From Bacteroidota bacterium (GTDB lineage Bacteria > Bacteroidota > Bacteroidia > Chitinophagales > Chitinophagaceae), in contig JAGWRO010000062.1 of the NCBI GenBank assembly GCA_028876495.1, positions 141,807 through 205,806 of the forward strand: DNA of 64,000 nucleotides, written 5' to 3'. Shown here one piece after another: positions 45,110-55,314 of this stretch; within the stretch, counting starts at the first letter, position 1, and every line of letters starts with the position of its first letter. The notes beneath the pieces are model-generated. The model saw only the letters and a list, made by a program, of their open reading frames with translations. It made no database searches and had not been told where the DNA came from. A program made the translations under genes and the position numbers.

Positions 45110-45190
45110 TTGAGTGGCTTTATGACATACTAAAGAAAAGTAATAAATACGCCAATCGATAAACTGAAAGCAACGAAAAAAATTATAAAT
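45110..45190 (+). pseudogene. 3' remnant of a GH2 gene
   Basis: The frame reads LSGFMTY, a stop, then RKVINTPIDKLKATKK. This aligns with NGFMTYDRKVMKMPIEKLRAVNKK at the C-terminus of GH2 copy 1 (42625-42705), with about three quarters of bases identical including the GGCTTTATGAC start. The Asp codon is now TAA. It is the last ~27 codons of a third GH2 gene, the rest of which is gone. It is closer to copy 1 than to the intact copy 2 just downstream. Confidence 0.8.
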
Positions 45191-45250
45191 AATAACGTAA
45201 TAGTTTACAAACAGGCCTGCACGGTTTTAAAACCTGCCAGGTTTTGCATA

Positions 45251-47071
45251 ATGAATTTGATGAAGCATTTTTATTCATTATTTCTAATAGTATTAGTAAC
45301 GGCATCCACACATGTATTTGCGCAAGTAAAAGTGGTGATGAAAACTCCATTTACTGATGCCACAAAAAAAGCGATTGTTCCATTCCCGGAATATCCGCGT
45401 CCGCAAATGCAACGTGATGACTGGATAAACCTGAATGGGAAATGGAATTATGTTGGAGGTAAAAAGGTAACTGATCCAACTACCGTAACAGAACCCGCAT
45501 CATTTGATAAAGCCGAAAAAATTACTGTGCCTTATCCTCCTGAATCTTATTTATCGGGCATCCAAAGAAAGCAGGAAATCAATATGTGGTATAATCGCAC
45601 ATTTACCTTGCCATCATCATACAAAGGCAAACACGTTTTGTTGAATTTTGGTGCATCTGATTATCAAACAGTAGTTTTTATTAATAATAAAAAAGCAGGA
45701 ACGCACATTGGTGGTTATGATGCTTTCAGTTTTGATATTACGTCCTATTTAAAAAATGGCGAAAACACCATTGTTGTTGGTGTGCAGGATAAAAATGATG
45801 GACGATCAGTGTCCGGCAAAAACGGTCCGCGGGGTGATTATACCTTTACTTCAGGCATCTGGCAAACGGTTTGGTTAGAACCTGTATCTGCAAATTATAT
45901 ACAAAGCATTCGCTTAACACCTGATGTTGCCCATAAGAAGCTTTTCATAAAAGTTATTACAAACAATGATGATCCGGTTGTTGTAATTGCTTCATCAAAA
46001 AACAAAACAATTGCAACCGAAAAAGGTAAAAGCAATTACCAATTTTCTATCAATATAACAAATCCAATTCTATGGTCTCCTGATAACCCTTTTTTATATG
46101 ATTTGCGAATTCAGTTAAAAGGTAAGAATGGTAAAACACAAGACGATATCAAAAGTTACTTTGGCATGCGTTCAATTACATTGGGTGAAGTGAATGGTAT
46201 AAAAAGACCTTTATTAAATGGTGAATTTGTGTTGCAACTTGGTTTACTGGACCAGGGTTACTGGCCTGATGGAATCTACACGGCACCGACTGATAATGCA
46301 TTGAAATACGATCTCCAGGAAGCAAAGAAAGCCGGATTTAATCTGGTTCGCAAGCACATGAAAACGGAGCCCCAGCGATGGTATTACTGGTGCGATAAAT
46401 TAGGGTTAATGGTTTGGCAGGATATGCCCTGCATATGGTACCAGGATGAAGACACAGCAGTTGTGCGTAGCCGCTTCCGTCATGAATGGAAAGAAATAAT
46501 GGATGAACATTATAATGCACCTTCAATTGTTACATGGGTTCCGTTTAACGAGAACTGGGGAGCATTTGACGTTAAAGAAATTACTGCATGGACAAAGCAA
46601 TATGATCCTTCACGGCTGGTAAACGGCAACACAGGTTTTAACAACAATCCTTCCTATCAAAAAGCGTATGGCGATCCGGGGAATGGTGATTATGTTGACA
46701 CGCATATTTATGTTGGCCCGTATAGAGCCTCTGTTCCCGATAAAAATCGTGCAGTATCATTGGGTGAATTTGGCGGTGTAGGCTTGTTTGTCCGGGGACA
46801 TTTATATCCTGTAGCCAACAATGGCTATGATATGATGGCAACCAAAGAAGATCTTACCAATAAGTATGTTTTATTATTAAATGAAGTGGAGCAGTTAGTG
46901 AAGTATAAAGGTTTAAGCGTTGCCATCTACACGCAGACAACCGATGTAGAGCATGAGATCAACGGCATGCTAACTTACGATAGAAAAGTGGAGAAAATGG
47001 AGTTGAATAAAGTGCGTGATATCAACGAAGCAGTCATCAAATCAAGTAAAGAATTGAATTTTAAAAAATGA
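45251..47071 (+). CDS. GH2-family exo-glycosidase, copy 2
   Basis: A 606-aa secreted enzyme (signal ending in VFAQ). It has the same architecture as copy 1: jelly roll (RPQMQRDDWINLNGKWNYVGG, KHVLLNFGASDYQTVVFINN), Ig-like domain and TIM barrel. Acid/base Glu434 is in WVPFNENWGAF and nucleophile Glu506 in AVSLGEFGGVGLF. The two copies are recognisably paralogous throughout (for instance YWPDGIYTAPTDNALKYD against WWPDGLYTAPTDDALKFD) but clearly diverged, suggesting different substrates or linkages in one glycan. Confidence 0.93.
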   Translation: MNLMKHFYSLFLIVLVTASTHVFAQVKVVMKTPFTDATKKAIVPFPEYPRPQMQRDDWINLNGKWNYVGGKKVTDPTTVTEPASFDKAEKITVPYPPESYLSGIQRKQEINMWYNRTFTLPSSYKGKHVLLNFGASDYQTVVFINNKKAGTHIGGYDAFSFDITSYLKNGENTIVVGVQDKNDGRSVSGKNGPRGDYTFTSGIWQTVWLEPVSANYIQSIRLTPDVAHKKLFIKVITNNDDPVVVIASSKNKTIATEKGKSNYQFSINITNPILWSPDNPFLYDLRIQLKGKNGKTQDDIKSYFGMRSITLGEVNGIKRPLLNGEFVLQLGLLDQGYWPDGIYTAPTDNALKYDLQEAKKAGFNLVRKHMKTEPQRWYYWCDKLGLMVWQDMPCIWYQDEDTAVVRSRFRHEWKEIMDEHYNAPSIVTWVPFNENWGAFDVKEITAWTKQYDPSRLVNGNTGFNNNPSYQKAYGDPGNGDYVDTHIYVGPYRASVPDKNRAVSLGEFGGVGLFVRGHLYPVANNGYDMMATKEDLTNKYVLLLNEVEQLVKYKGLSVAIYTQTTDVEHEINGMLTYDRKVEKMELNKVRDINEAVIKSSKELNFKK

Positions 47072-47149
47072 ACCAAACCTATAGATGACCTAACTGACAG
47101 GATTGAAAAATTGTTGGGTGTATAACAAGAATCAAAAAATAAACAATCT

Positions 47150-48265
47150 ATGATGAAGAAATATTTATTACCTGTATTGATGATTATCATTGTTGCATCT
47201 TGTGGTCAACAGGAAAGCAAAAAAGGAACTACTGCAAGCTCAACTACAACTGATTCATCGAAAGCAGGTCATGTATGGAGCAAACAAAAAGCCTATGACT
47301 GGTATGCTAAAAAAGGCTGGCTAGCTGGTAGCAACTTTATTCCCAGCACCGCTATCAACCAGTTAGAGATGTGGCAGGCATCGACTTTTGATACGGCTAC
47401 TATTGACCGTGAGTTGGGATATGCCGAATCAATCGGCTTTAATGCAATGCGAGTGTTCCTCCATCATGTCGCATGGCAGGAAGATCCCGGTGGATTTAAA
47501 AGCCGCATGAATGAATATTTGTCAATTGCTGACAAGCATCATATCGGAACCATTTTTGTAATTTTTGATGATTGCTGGAACGACAATTATCATGCAGGTA
47601 AACAACCTGTACCCAAAACAGGAATTCATAATTCCGGGTGGATAAGAGATCCGGGAACACGCTATCATACAGAGCCACTATTAAAAGATACACTTGAAAA
47701 ATATGTAAAAGACATTCTGACTACATTTGGTCATGATAAAAGAATTTTACTCTGGGATTTGTACAATGAGCCGGGAAATTCGAATTATGGTAATCAAAGC
47801 ATGGATCTGTTGAAAAACGTTTTTACATGGGGCAGAGAAGTGAATCCTGATCAGCCCTTGTCTGCAGGGCTCTGGAAGCCTGAGCTTACAGAGTTGAATA
47901 CTTACCAGTTAAACAATTCAGATGTAATTACTTACCACAATTATGAGAAAGAGCCGGAACATGCCAAGGTGATTGATTCTTTAAAACCTTATGGCAGGCC
48001 TTTAATATGTACAGAATATATGGCTCGGACAAGAGGAAGTCTTTTTGCCACCATCATGCCCTTGCTCAAAAAAAATAATGTAGGCGCAATCAACTGGGGA
48101 TTGGTTTCCGGTAAAACGAATACCATTTATGCATGGGATACGCCTATGCCCGATGGCACGGAACCCAAAGTTTGGTTTCATGATATTTTCAGAAAAGACG
48201 GCACACCTTTTAGCCAGAAAGAAATTGAATTAATAAAATCCTTTACTGGAGTTAAAAATAAATAA
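47150..48265 (+). CDS. GH5-like glycosidase lipoprotein
   Basis: A 371-aa lipoprotein (signal ending in ASCGQQ) with a Ser/Thr-rich linker and a TIM barrel of clan GH-A: WLAGSNFIPSTAINQLEMWQA, ESIGFNAMRVFLHHVAWQED. Acid/base Glu207 is in WDLYNEPGN and nucleophile Glu289 in LICTEYMAR. Proteins of this type are often annotated as cellulase-family or 1,4-beta-xylanase, but specificity is unproven. It sits 79 bp after GH2 copy 2 and 58 bp before the DUF4965 gene, in the same transcriptional direction. Confidence 0.85.
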   Translation: MMKKYLLPVLMIIIVASCGQQESKKGTTASSTTTDSSKAGHVWSKQKAYDWYAKKGWLAGSNFIPSTAINQLEMWQASTFDTATIDRELGYAESIGFNAMRVFLHHVAWQEDPGGFKSRMNEYLSIADKHHIGTIFVIFDDCWNDNYHAGKQPVPKTGIHNSGWIRDPGTRYHTEPLLKDTLEKYVKDILTTFGHDKRILLWDLYNEPGNSNYGNQSMDLLKNVFTWGREVNPDQPLSAGLWKPELTELNTYQLNNSDVITYHNYEKEPEHAKVIDSLKPYGRPLICTEYMARTRGSLFATIMPLLKKNNVGAINWGLVSGKTNTIYAWDTPMPDGTEPKVWFHDIFRKDGTPFSQKEIELIKSFTGVKNK

Positions 48266-48322
48266 CAGCAATTATTGTAACACACAAATTGTTGTAAAAC
48301 AAAAATCAATAAAAATTACTAC

Positions 48323-50776
48323 ATGAAAATTATTCGTCTTACAAAAGTCTTTGTCTTTCTTTTTCTTTCCGGTGCCGGTTTTGCCCAGGTACATAAAGCG
48401 CCCGCATATCCGCTCATAACTCACGATTCTTATTTCAGTATCTGGTCTATGACAGACACATTAAATGCTTCACCTACCAAACACTGGACAGGAACAGATC
48501 AGCCCATGATGGCAATGATAAAAGTTGATGGTAAAACTTATCGTGTTATGGGTAAAGAGGGAACCACTTATGAAGACATATTGCCCACCAGTGATGCAGG
48601 AGCTTATTCTTTAAAATACACAGAAACAAAACCTAAAGATGGCTGGCAGAATATCGACTTTACCGATGTTTCATGGAAGACAGGTAAAGCCCCTTTTTCA
48701 GATAATAAATCGGTAGCAGGAACTATTTGGAATACAAAAGATCTTTGGGTACGCCGTGTTTTTAACCTGGATAAAACAGATTTTGATAAACTCCTTTTGA
48801 AACTACAACACGATGATAATGTTGAAGTGTATTTGAATGGAAATGAGGTGTACGATAATACAGGCTGGACTGGAAAATATAAATACATTCCATTAAAGAA
48901 TGAAAACTTAAAGAAGGGTAAAAATGTGTTAGCTATTCATATTGCCAATACTGCCGGTGGGTCTTTTTTGGATGCAGGAATTGTAAATGAACAGGAAATT
49001 GAACCTAATGCAAACGTCATACAGGCTGAACAAAAAAGCCTCAATATAAATGCTACTCAAACCATTTATGATTTTACCTGTGGACCCGTAGACGCAAAAT
49101 TGACTTTCACGTCGCCATTGCTATTGAAAGATCTTGATATTTTGGCAAGGCCTGTTTCTTACATTACGTATTCTGTAAAATCCAATGATGGAAAAAAACA
49201 CAACGTACAGTTATACTTTGGTGCCTCAACAGATATCGCAGTCAATACACCCGCACAGAAAGTAGAAACTAAAAAATATGCTTTTTCATCTTTAAATATT
49301 TTAAAAGCCGGAACAATTAGTCAGCCTGTATTAAAAAAGAAAGGAGATGATTTGCGTATTGATTGGGGATATATGTATGTAGCCGTTCCTTCGTCTGAAA
49401 ATGCCACGCAATATGTGAGCACGTCGTCCAAGGCTGTGTCTACTTTTGTGTCTGGTCAAAAAGTTGGCGCAGTAAACAAAGAAAAAAGTCTCTTTTTAAA
49501 TACGGTAATTGAATTGGGAAAAGTAAGCTCAGAAGCAAAAGAAAGATATTTCATGCTGGGTTACGATGATATTTATTCCATCCAATATTTTCATAAAAAT
49601 TTAAGGCCCTGGTGGAACAGGAAAGGTGATCAGACAATAGAAAAACAACTATCAATTGCGGCAAAAGATTATAAAGATGTGATGCAAAAATGCGACGACT
49701 GGAATAAAAAAGTGTATAATGAACTTGTCAAAGCGGGTGGTAAAACTTATGCAGATCTTTGCATTATCGCTTACCGTCAAAGCATTGCTGCTCATAAATT
49801 ATTGGAAAGCCCGAAGGGAGAAATTTTGTTTTTATCGAAAGAGAATTTTAGCAACGGTTCCATCAATACCGTGGATGTTACCTATCCTTCTTCCCCTTTA
49901 TTTCTTGTTTACAATCCCAAATTGTTGGAAGGAATGTTGAATGGAATTTTTTATTACAGTGAGTCCGGACAATGGCAACATCCTTTTGCGGCGCACGATC
50001 TGGGCACTTACCCAATTGCCAACGGGCAAACATATGGTGAAGGAATGCCTGTGGAAGAATCCGGCAATATGGTTATTCTATCTGCAGCAATTGCAAAAGT
50101 GGAAGGCAACGCCGATTATGCAAAGAAGCATTGGAAAACTTTGACCACATGGACAAACTATCTTATGAGAAATGGTTTTGATCCTGCAAACCAATTAAGT
50201 ACCGACGACTTTGCAGGGCATCTGGCACGCAATGCGAATCTTTCTGTAAAAGCCATTGAAGCAATTGGAGCTTATGGAATGATAGCTAACATGCTTGGTA
50301 TGAAAGAAACTGCTGAAGTATACACCGATTCTGCAAAAAATATGGCTAAACGCTGGATGGTTTATGATGATGAAGGCGATCATTATGCTTTGACTTTTAA
50401 TAAAAATAATACCTGGAGCCAGAAGTACAATATGGTTTGGGATAAAGTGTTAGACTTAAATTTATTTCCAAAAGAAGTTCCTGAAAAGGAAATAAAATTT
50501 TATCTCACCAAACAAAATGAATATGGCTTACCGCTCGACAGTCGTAAAACTTATACCAAGAGTGACTGGATTATGTGGACTGCAACAATGGCTGATGATC
50601 ATAAGGATTTTGAAGCTTTTATAGATCCTTTATACAAATATGTCACGGAGACGCCTACACGCGTTCCGCTGAGCGACTGGCACGAAACTACCAATGGAAA
50701 AAAAGTGGGTTTCCAGGCAAGAAGTGTGGTGGGTGGCTATTTTATGAAATTGTTAGATTGGAAAATGAATAAGTAA
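48323..50776 (+). CDS. DUF4964/DUF5127/DUF4965/DUF1793 secreted protein (glutaminase A-like)
   Basis: An 817-aa exported protein (signal ending in GFAQ). N-terminal APAYPLITHDSYFSIWSMTDTLN is DUF4964. A DUF5127 beta domain follows, then DUF4965/DUF1793 with an alpha-barrel (LCIIAYRQSIAAHKLLESPKGEILFLSKENFSNGSINTVDVTYPS spans about 480-525, HPFAAHDLGTYPIANGQ). A jelly-roll insertion (about 110-215) interrupts the DUF5127 region. Fungal homologues are called glutaminases, but polysaccharide-locus members probably act on glycans. The fold resembles six-hairpin glycosidases. Confidence 0.82.
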   Translation: MKIIRLTKVFVFLFLSGAGFAQVHKAPAYPLITHDSYFSIWSMTDTLNASPTKHWTGTDQPMMAMIKVDGKTYRVMGKEGTTYEDILPTSDAGAYSLKYTETKPKDGWQNIDFTDVSWKTGKAPFSDNKSVAGTIWNTKDLWVRRVFNLDKTDFDKLLLKLQHDDNVEVYLNGNEVYDNTGWTGKYKYIPLKNENLKKGKNVLAIHIANTAGGSFLDAGIVNEQEIEPNANVIQAEQKSLNINATQTIYDFTCGPVDAKLTFTSPLLLKDLDILARPVSYITYSVKSNDGKKHNVQLYFGASTDIAVNTPAQKVETKKYAFSSLNILKAGTISQPVLKKKGDDLRIDWGYMYVAVPSSENATQYVSTSSKAVSTFVSGQKVGAVNKEKSLFLNTVIELGKVSSEAKERYFMLGYDDIYSIQYFHKNLRPWWNRKGDQTIEKQLSIAAKDYKDVMQKCDDWNKKVYNELVKAGGKTYADLCIIAYRQSIAAHKLLESPKGEILFLSKENFSNGSINTVDVTYPSSPLFLVYNPKLLEGMLNGIFYYSESGQWQHPFAAHDLGTYPIANGQTYGEGMPVEESGNMVILSAAIAKVEGNADYAKKHWKTLTTWTNYLMRNGFDPANQLSTDDFAGHLARNANLSVKAIEAIGAYGMIANMLGMKETAEVYTDSAKNMAKRWMVYDDEGDHYALTFNKNNTWSQKYNMVWDKVLDLNLFPKEVPEKEIKFYLTKQNEYGLPLDSRKTYTKSDWIMWTATMADDHKDFEAFIDPLYKYVTETPTRVPLSDWHETTNGKKVGFQARSVVGGYFMKLLDWKMNK

Positions 50777-50824
50777 AACATTTAAATAGAGGCTATTTAA
50801 GAATAATAAAACTAATAAGTTTTG

Positions 50825-51913
50825 ATGATTAGAGTTATAGTAAAAAAATTATTTTTCATTTCAAGTATTCTTGTTGCAGTTAGTACATCGTTACAGGCGC
50901 AATCAAAAGAAATTTACAAAGAAAGGATGAATGCCATCAATAAAAATATCTATAAGCATTTCTATGATTCAGTAAATGGACTTTATTACGAAACCAACAA
51001 CGTAAAGCCTGGAGAAAAAAAGCATTCTTACTTATGGCCTTTATGCGCATTAATACAGGCAGCAAACGAAGAAGAAGTGTTGTTTCCGTCAAAAGAATTT
51101 ATGCCACCTGTGATGAAGGCTATTCGCCAATATCAAATCAATGTTCCGCCCGTTCCTGCTTACCAGTCTTACGTAACAAAAGAAGAAAAAGATTCGCGCT
51201 TTTATGACGACAATCAATGGATTGCGATTGCTTGTTTGGATGCATATAACAGAACAAAAAAGGATTCCTATTTAAATGTTGCGAAAGAAATATATCGTTT
51301 TATGATGACGGGTTTTGACACTTTGTCAGGAGGCGGTTTGTATTGGAAAGAGGATGAAAAGACTTCTAAGAATACCTGCTCTAATGGACCCGGAATTATT
51401 ATCGCACTTCAATTGTACAAAATAACACATCAACAAAATTATTTGGACACGGCTTTGGTTTTATACAAATGGGTGAATGCAAATTTGCAATCTCCTACCG
51501 GGCTTTTTTATGATAATAAAAAAATCCCATCTTTAAAAATTGATTCTGCTTTTTATACTTACAATGCAGGTACGATGTTGCAGTCAAATGTGTTGTTATA
51601 TGATATCACTAAAGAAAAAAAATATTTGAGGGAAGCGGAGCGAATAGCGTCAGCAGCAAAGCAGCATTTCTACCGAAATCATAAATTGGCGGATAACTAT
51701 TGGTTCAATGCTGTCCTGTTGCGGGGCGAGGTTGCCTTGTATAAAACTGACAGGTACAAAAGCCATATTCAATTTTTTATTGAGGATGCCAATAGGATTT
51801 GGAAGGAAGAAAAAAATAGCGAAGGACTGGTTGGAAAAAAAGATAAAAGAAAAAGATTAATCGATCAGGCTGCGATGATTGAAATTTATGCAAGATTGGC
51901 TGAATTGAAATGA
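50825..51913 (+). CDS. GH76-family alpha-1,6-mannanase-like protein
   Basis: A 362-aa secreted enzyme (signal ending in LQAQS), starting at ATG 50825; a TTG one codon upstream is in frame. The (alpha/alpha)6 barrel has the GH76 catalytic Asp pair at 128-129 in RFYDDNQWIAIACLDAY, with GGGLYWKED and TYNAGTMLQSNVLLYDIT also typical. Known GH76 enzymes are endo-alpha-1,6-mannanases. A mannose-acting enzyme beside GH2/GH127/GH43 genes suggests a mixed glycan or a changed specificity. Confidence 0.82.
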   Translation: MIRVIVKKLFFISSILVAVSTSLQAQSKEIYKERMNAINKNIYKHFYDSVNGLYYETNNVKPGEKKHSYLWPLCALIQAANEEEVLFPSKEFMPPVMKAIRQYQINVPPVPAYQSYVTKEEKDSRFYDDNQWIAIACLDAYNRTKKDSYLNVAKEIYRFMMTGFDTLSGGGLYWKEDEKTSKNTCSNGPGIIIALQLYKITHQQNYLDTALVLYKWVNANLQSPTGLFYDNKKIPSLKIDSAFYTYNAGTMLQSNVLLYDITKEKKYLREAERIASAAKQHFYRNHKLADNYWFNAVLLRGEVALYKTDRYKSHIQFFIEDANRIWKEEKNSEGLVGKKDKRKRLIDQAAMIEIYARLAELK

Positions 51914-51989
51914 ACTTTCTTTTGAGATTGTCATCAAACCAGCTCTGCAATTGTGTGGCTTAGGACTTAAATAATAAAAGTAACAAAAC

Positions 51990-53198
51990 ATGAAAATAAA
52001 AAATCTATCATTTACTGCAACAGCTTTTGTTGTAGTTTTTTTCGCATCCTGCAATAGTTCTACTTCTACTAAAGAAGTAAATGCAGACTCGACTTCAACC
52101 AACTCAAATGTAACAATGGTTGATTCGACGGGCAACCAGTTAATCCCTGAGAAAAAGAATTTTGAAACAACAATAGATGGAAAACCAACTGATTTATATG
52201 TTTTAATAAATCACAATGGTATGGAGGCCGCCTTCACCAATTATGGTGGCAGGCTTGTTAGTCTTTTGGTTCCGGATAAGAACGGAAAAATGACTGATGT
52301 GGTGGTAGGCTTTAATAGTGTTGAAGGTTACGAAAAATCTATTGAGCCTTATTTTGGAGCAACGATCGGACGCTATGGAAACCGCATTGCCAAAGGACAA
52401 TTTTCATTAAATGGTAAAAAATATCAGTTGTCAGTCAACAATGGGGTAAACACTTTGCATGGTGGTAAGAAAGGATTTCAATACGAGGTTTGGGATGCCG
52501 ATAAATTAAATGATTCTACTCTGCAGCTTTCTTATTTATCAAAAGATATGGAAGAGGGTTTCCCTGGAAATTTGAAAGTGAAAGTTACTTATTCCTTAAC
52601 TGCAGACAATGGTCTTAAATGCCAATATGAGGCCACCACCGATAAAGAGACGGTAGTTAACCTTACCAACCACGCTTTCTTTAATTTAAATGGAGAAGGT
52701 AGTGGAACTATTTTAGATCATAAGGTGCAGATTTATGCTGATAAATACACGCCAATAGATTCAGGGTTTATACCTCTTGGGCCTTTGGCTGTAGTAAAAG
52801 GCACTCCTTTTGATTTTACAAGACCTACAACAATTGGAGCAAGAATAAATGAAAACAATGAACAATTGAGAAACGGGAAAGGTTACGATCACAATTTTGT
52901 GTTGAACGAAACGAAAGTAAATGGCTTAAATCATGCGGCTACTGTAACTGGCGATAAGTCTGGGATTGTGATGAATATTTACACTCAAGAACCTGGTTTG
53001 CAATTTTACAGCGGCAATTTTATGTTGAGCAAAAATACTTTTAGTGACGGAAGTAAAGATGATTTCAGAACGGCTTTTGCTATGGAAACACAGCACTTTC
53101 CGGATTCACCGAACGAACCTTCCTATCCATCAACCGTCCTGAAACCCGGGCAGGTTTATAAAACTTACAGCGTTTATGATTTTTCGACCGTAAAATAA
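51990..53198 (+). CDS. galM: Aldose 1-epimerase lipoprotein
   Basis: A 402-aa GalM-type mutarotase, exported as a lipoprotein (signal ending in FFASC, Cys21, then a Ser/Thr-rich linker). It interconverts alpha and beta anomers of galactose or similar sugars. GRYGNRIAKGQFSL, NNGVNTLHGGKKGFQYEVW, LTNHAFFNLNGEG (His), KGYDHNFVL and METQHFPDSPN (Glu base) are the family landmarks. Periplasmic localisation lets it prepare sugars released by the surrounding glycosidases. Galactokinase begins at the end of the window. Confidence 0.92.
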   Translation: MKIKNLSFTATAFVVVFFASCNSSTSTKEVNADSTSTNSNVTMVDSTGNQLIPEKKNFETTIDGKPTDLYVLINHNGMEAAFTNYGGRLVSLLVPDKNGKMTDVVVGFNSVEGYEKSIEPYFGATIGRYGNRIAKGQFSLNGKKYQLSVNNGVNTLHGGKKGFQYEVWDADKLNDSTLQLSYLSKDMEEGFPGNLKVKVTYSLTADNGLKCQYEATTDKETVVNLTNHAFFNLNGEGSGTILDHKVQIYADKYTPIDSGFIPLGPLAVVKGTPFDFTRPTTIGARINENNEQLRNGKGYDHNFVLNETKVNGLNHAATVTGDKSGIVMNIYTQEPGLQFYSGNFMLSKNTFSDGSKDDFRTAFAMETQHFPDSPNEPSYPSTVLKPGQVYKTYSVYDFSTVK

Positions 53199-53278
53199 TA
53201 TAGTTGCATAAACCAGAGTTATAATCACATTATTGCTCAGCTTTGAAAAAGAAATAATGGCATTTCCAAGTTCTACAT

Positions 53279-55261
53279 ATGTATAAATATATTTTTGTTG
53301 TTTTTTGTTCTTTTACTGTAAGCATAGCAAATGCGCAAAAAACCTATACCAATCCATTGCTTCCTTCCGGCGCTGATCCGTGGGTAATTTACCACGATGG
53401 ATATTATTATTACACCAATACGACCGGCCATAATATCACATTGTGGAAAACCAAAAATATGGGCGCATTAAGATTGGCAGAAAAGAAAGTTATATGGACC
53501 CCACCCGCAACGGGAGCTTTTTCCAAAGAGATATGGGCTCCTGAAATACATTTTTTGCAGGGAAAATGGTATGCCTATTTTGCGGCCGATAGCGGCAATA
53601 ATTTTAATCACCGGATATATGTTTTGGAAAATGCATCCGCGGATCCTTTAAACGGAAAATGGATAATGAAAGGACAACTTAATCTTCCGGAAAATAAATG
53701 GGCCATTGATGCAAGTGTATTTGAAAACAAGGGAAAGATGTATGTAATATGGAGTGGTTGGAAAGACGATGTAAATGGCGAACAGGATGTATTTATTGCG
53801 CAATTGAAAAACCCCTGGACTGCTGAAGGAAAGCGCACATTAGTTTCTGCGCCTACTTATCCATGGGAACAAAACGGCGATTTAAATAACCCGAACGATG
53901 TTAAGCATGTAAATGTGAATGAAGGACCTGAGATTTTAAAACACGATGATAAAATATTTTTGATTTATTCGGCCAGTGGTTGCTGGACCGATTATTATGC
54001 CCTGGGGATGCTAACGGCAAGTGTAAACGCAGATCTTTTGGAAGCCTCTTCATGGACAAAAACGGATCATCCTGTTTTTAAGCAGTCGCCTGAAAACCAG
54101 GTTTACGCGACGGGACATAATTCTTTTTTTAAATCTCCTGATGGTAAAGAGGATTATATCTTATATCACGCTAACAGTGAACCGGGACAGGGTTGCGGAA
54201 AATTTCGTTCGCCTCGTGCACAAAAATTTACCTGGAATGCTGATGGCTCTCCCAACTTTGGTGTGCCTGTTGCCGCAGGTGTTCATTTAGATGTACCGTC
54301 TGGTACAGATGGCGTAACCTCTTCAAGGAAAAATCCTGTTTTAAATTCTAACTTTCCTGACCCTACCGTAATTAATGTAAACGGAACTTATTATGCATAT
54401 GCTACAAACTCAATATACAATGGTAAATGGAATAATATCCAGGTTGCCTCTTCCAAAGATCTGTTCAACTGGAAATATGAAGGTGATGCATTGCCTCAAA
54501 AACCAAAATGGGCGAGCCATACACAACGCTATTGGGCTCCGGATGTTTTATTCGATTCAACCCTTGATCGGTACGTAATGTTTTATAGTGCCCAAAACGA
54601 TGATACAAGCTTGAATATGTGTATTGGAGTTGCTTTTGCTAAAAATCCCACTGGTCCTTTTATCGATTCAGGAAGCCCGATCCTGCAGGGAAAAGACTTT
54701 TCAAATAGCGACCCCATGGCCATGATTGATCCGCAAACGGGAAAGAAATTATTATACTGGGGGTCAGATTTCGCTCAGCTTAAAGTTCGTGAATTAAATG
54801 ACGACTGGAAAAGTTTTAAGGCTGGCTCTGTCGCTACGCCGGTGATGTTTCCAGACAAAGAAAAGAAATATTCAAAGTTGATTGAAGGTTCCTGGGTAGA
54901 TTATCATGATGGAAAATATTATCTCTATTATTCAGGCGACAATTGTTGTGGTGATAAAGCTAATTATGCAGTAATGGTGGCGCGTGCAGACAATGCTTTT
55001 GGTCCTTTTCAAAGATTGGGCGACGCAAATGGAAGCGGCAGCAGTGTTGTTTTGGAAAAGAATAAAAATTGGTTTGCCCCTGGCCATAACTCAATTGTGA
55101 AAGATAAAAAGGGAAACACGTGGATTGCGTACCACGCCATATGGCCAGATGAAGCGGCGAAAGCAAGAGAAGAACATAAGGATAAACATGTCAGGCGTGT
55201 TATGTGTATTCAACCGGTTGTTTATAAAAATGGCTGGCCGGTTGTTGAGATGAAATATTGA
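53279..55261 (+). CDS. Tandem GH43-GH43 secreted enzyme
   Basis: A 660-aa exported protein with a signal ending ANAQK and two five-bladed GH43 domains. Domain 1 spans about 22-340 (TNPLLPSGADPWVIYHDGYYYYTNT with base Asp; WAPEIHFLQGKWYAYFAADSG). Domain 2 spans about 350-660 (NPVLNSNFPDPTVINVNGTYYAYAT; RYWAPDVLFDSTLDRYVMFYSA; KLIEGSWVDYHDGKYYLYYSG with acid Glu). Both show the GH43 NP-x-DP opening and the WAPE/WAPD blade. GH43 enzymes act on arabinose, xylose or galactose residues. Two fused active sites may cleave neighbouring linkages of one chain. Confidence 0.9.
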   Translation: MYKYIFVVFCSFTVSIANAQKTYTNPLLPSGADPWVIYHDGYYYYTNTTGHNITLWKTKNMGALRLAEKKVIWTPPATGAFSKEIWAPEIHFLQGKWYAYFAADSGNNFNHRIYVLENASADPLNGKWIMKGQLNLPENKWAIDASVFENKGKMYVIWSGWKDDVNGEQDVFIAQLKNPWTAEGKRTLVSAPTYPWEQNGDLNNPNDVKHVNVNEGPEILKHDDKIFLIYSASGCWTDYYALGMLTASVNADLLEASSWTKTDHPVFKQSPENQVYATGHNSFFKSPDGKEDYILYHANSEPGQGCGKFRSPRAQKFTWNADGSPNFGVPVAAGVHLDVPSGTDGVTSSRKNPVLNSNFPDPTVINVNGTYYAYATNSIYNGKWNNIQVASSKDLFNWKYEGDALPQKPKWASHTQRYWAPDVLFDSTLDRYVMFYSAQNDDTSLNMCIGVAFAKNPTGPFIDSGSPILQGKDFSNSDPMAMIDPQTGKKLLYWGSDFAQLKVRELNDDWKSFKAGSVATPVMFPDKEKKYSKLIEGSWVDYHDGKYYLYYSGDNCCGDKANYAVMVARADNAFGPFQRLGDANGSGSSVVLEKNKNWFAPGHNSIVKDKKGNTWIAYHAIWPDEAAKAREEHKDKHVRRVMCIQPVVYKNGWPVVEMKY

Positions 55262-55314
55262 CAAGTTAGGCTTGTAATGAGAAACGGGAACTTCAAACAA
55301 AAATTTAATCTGAC

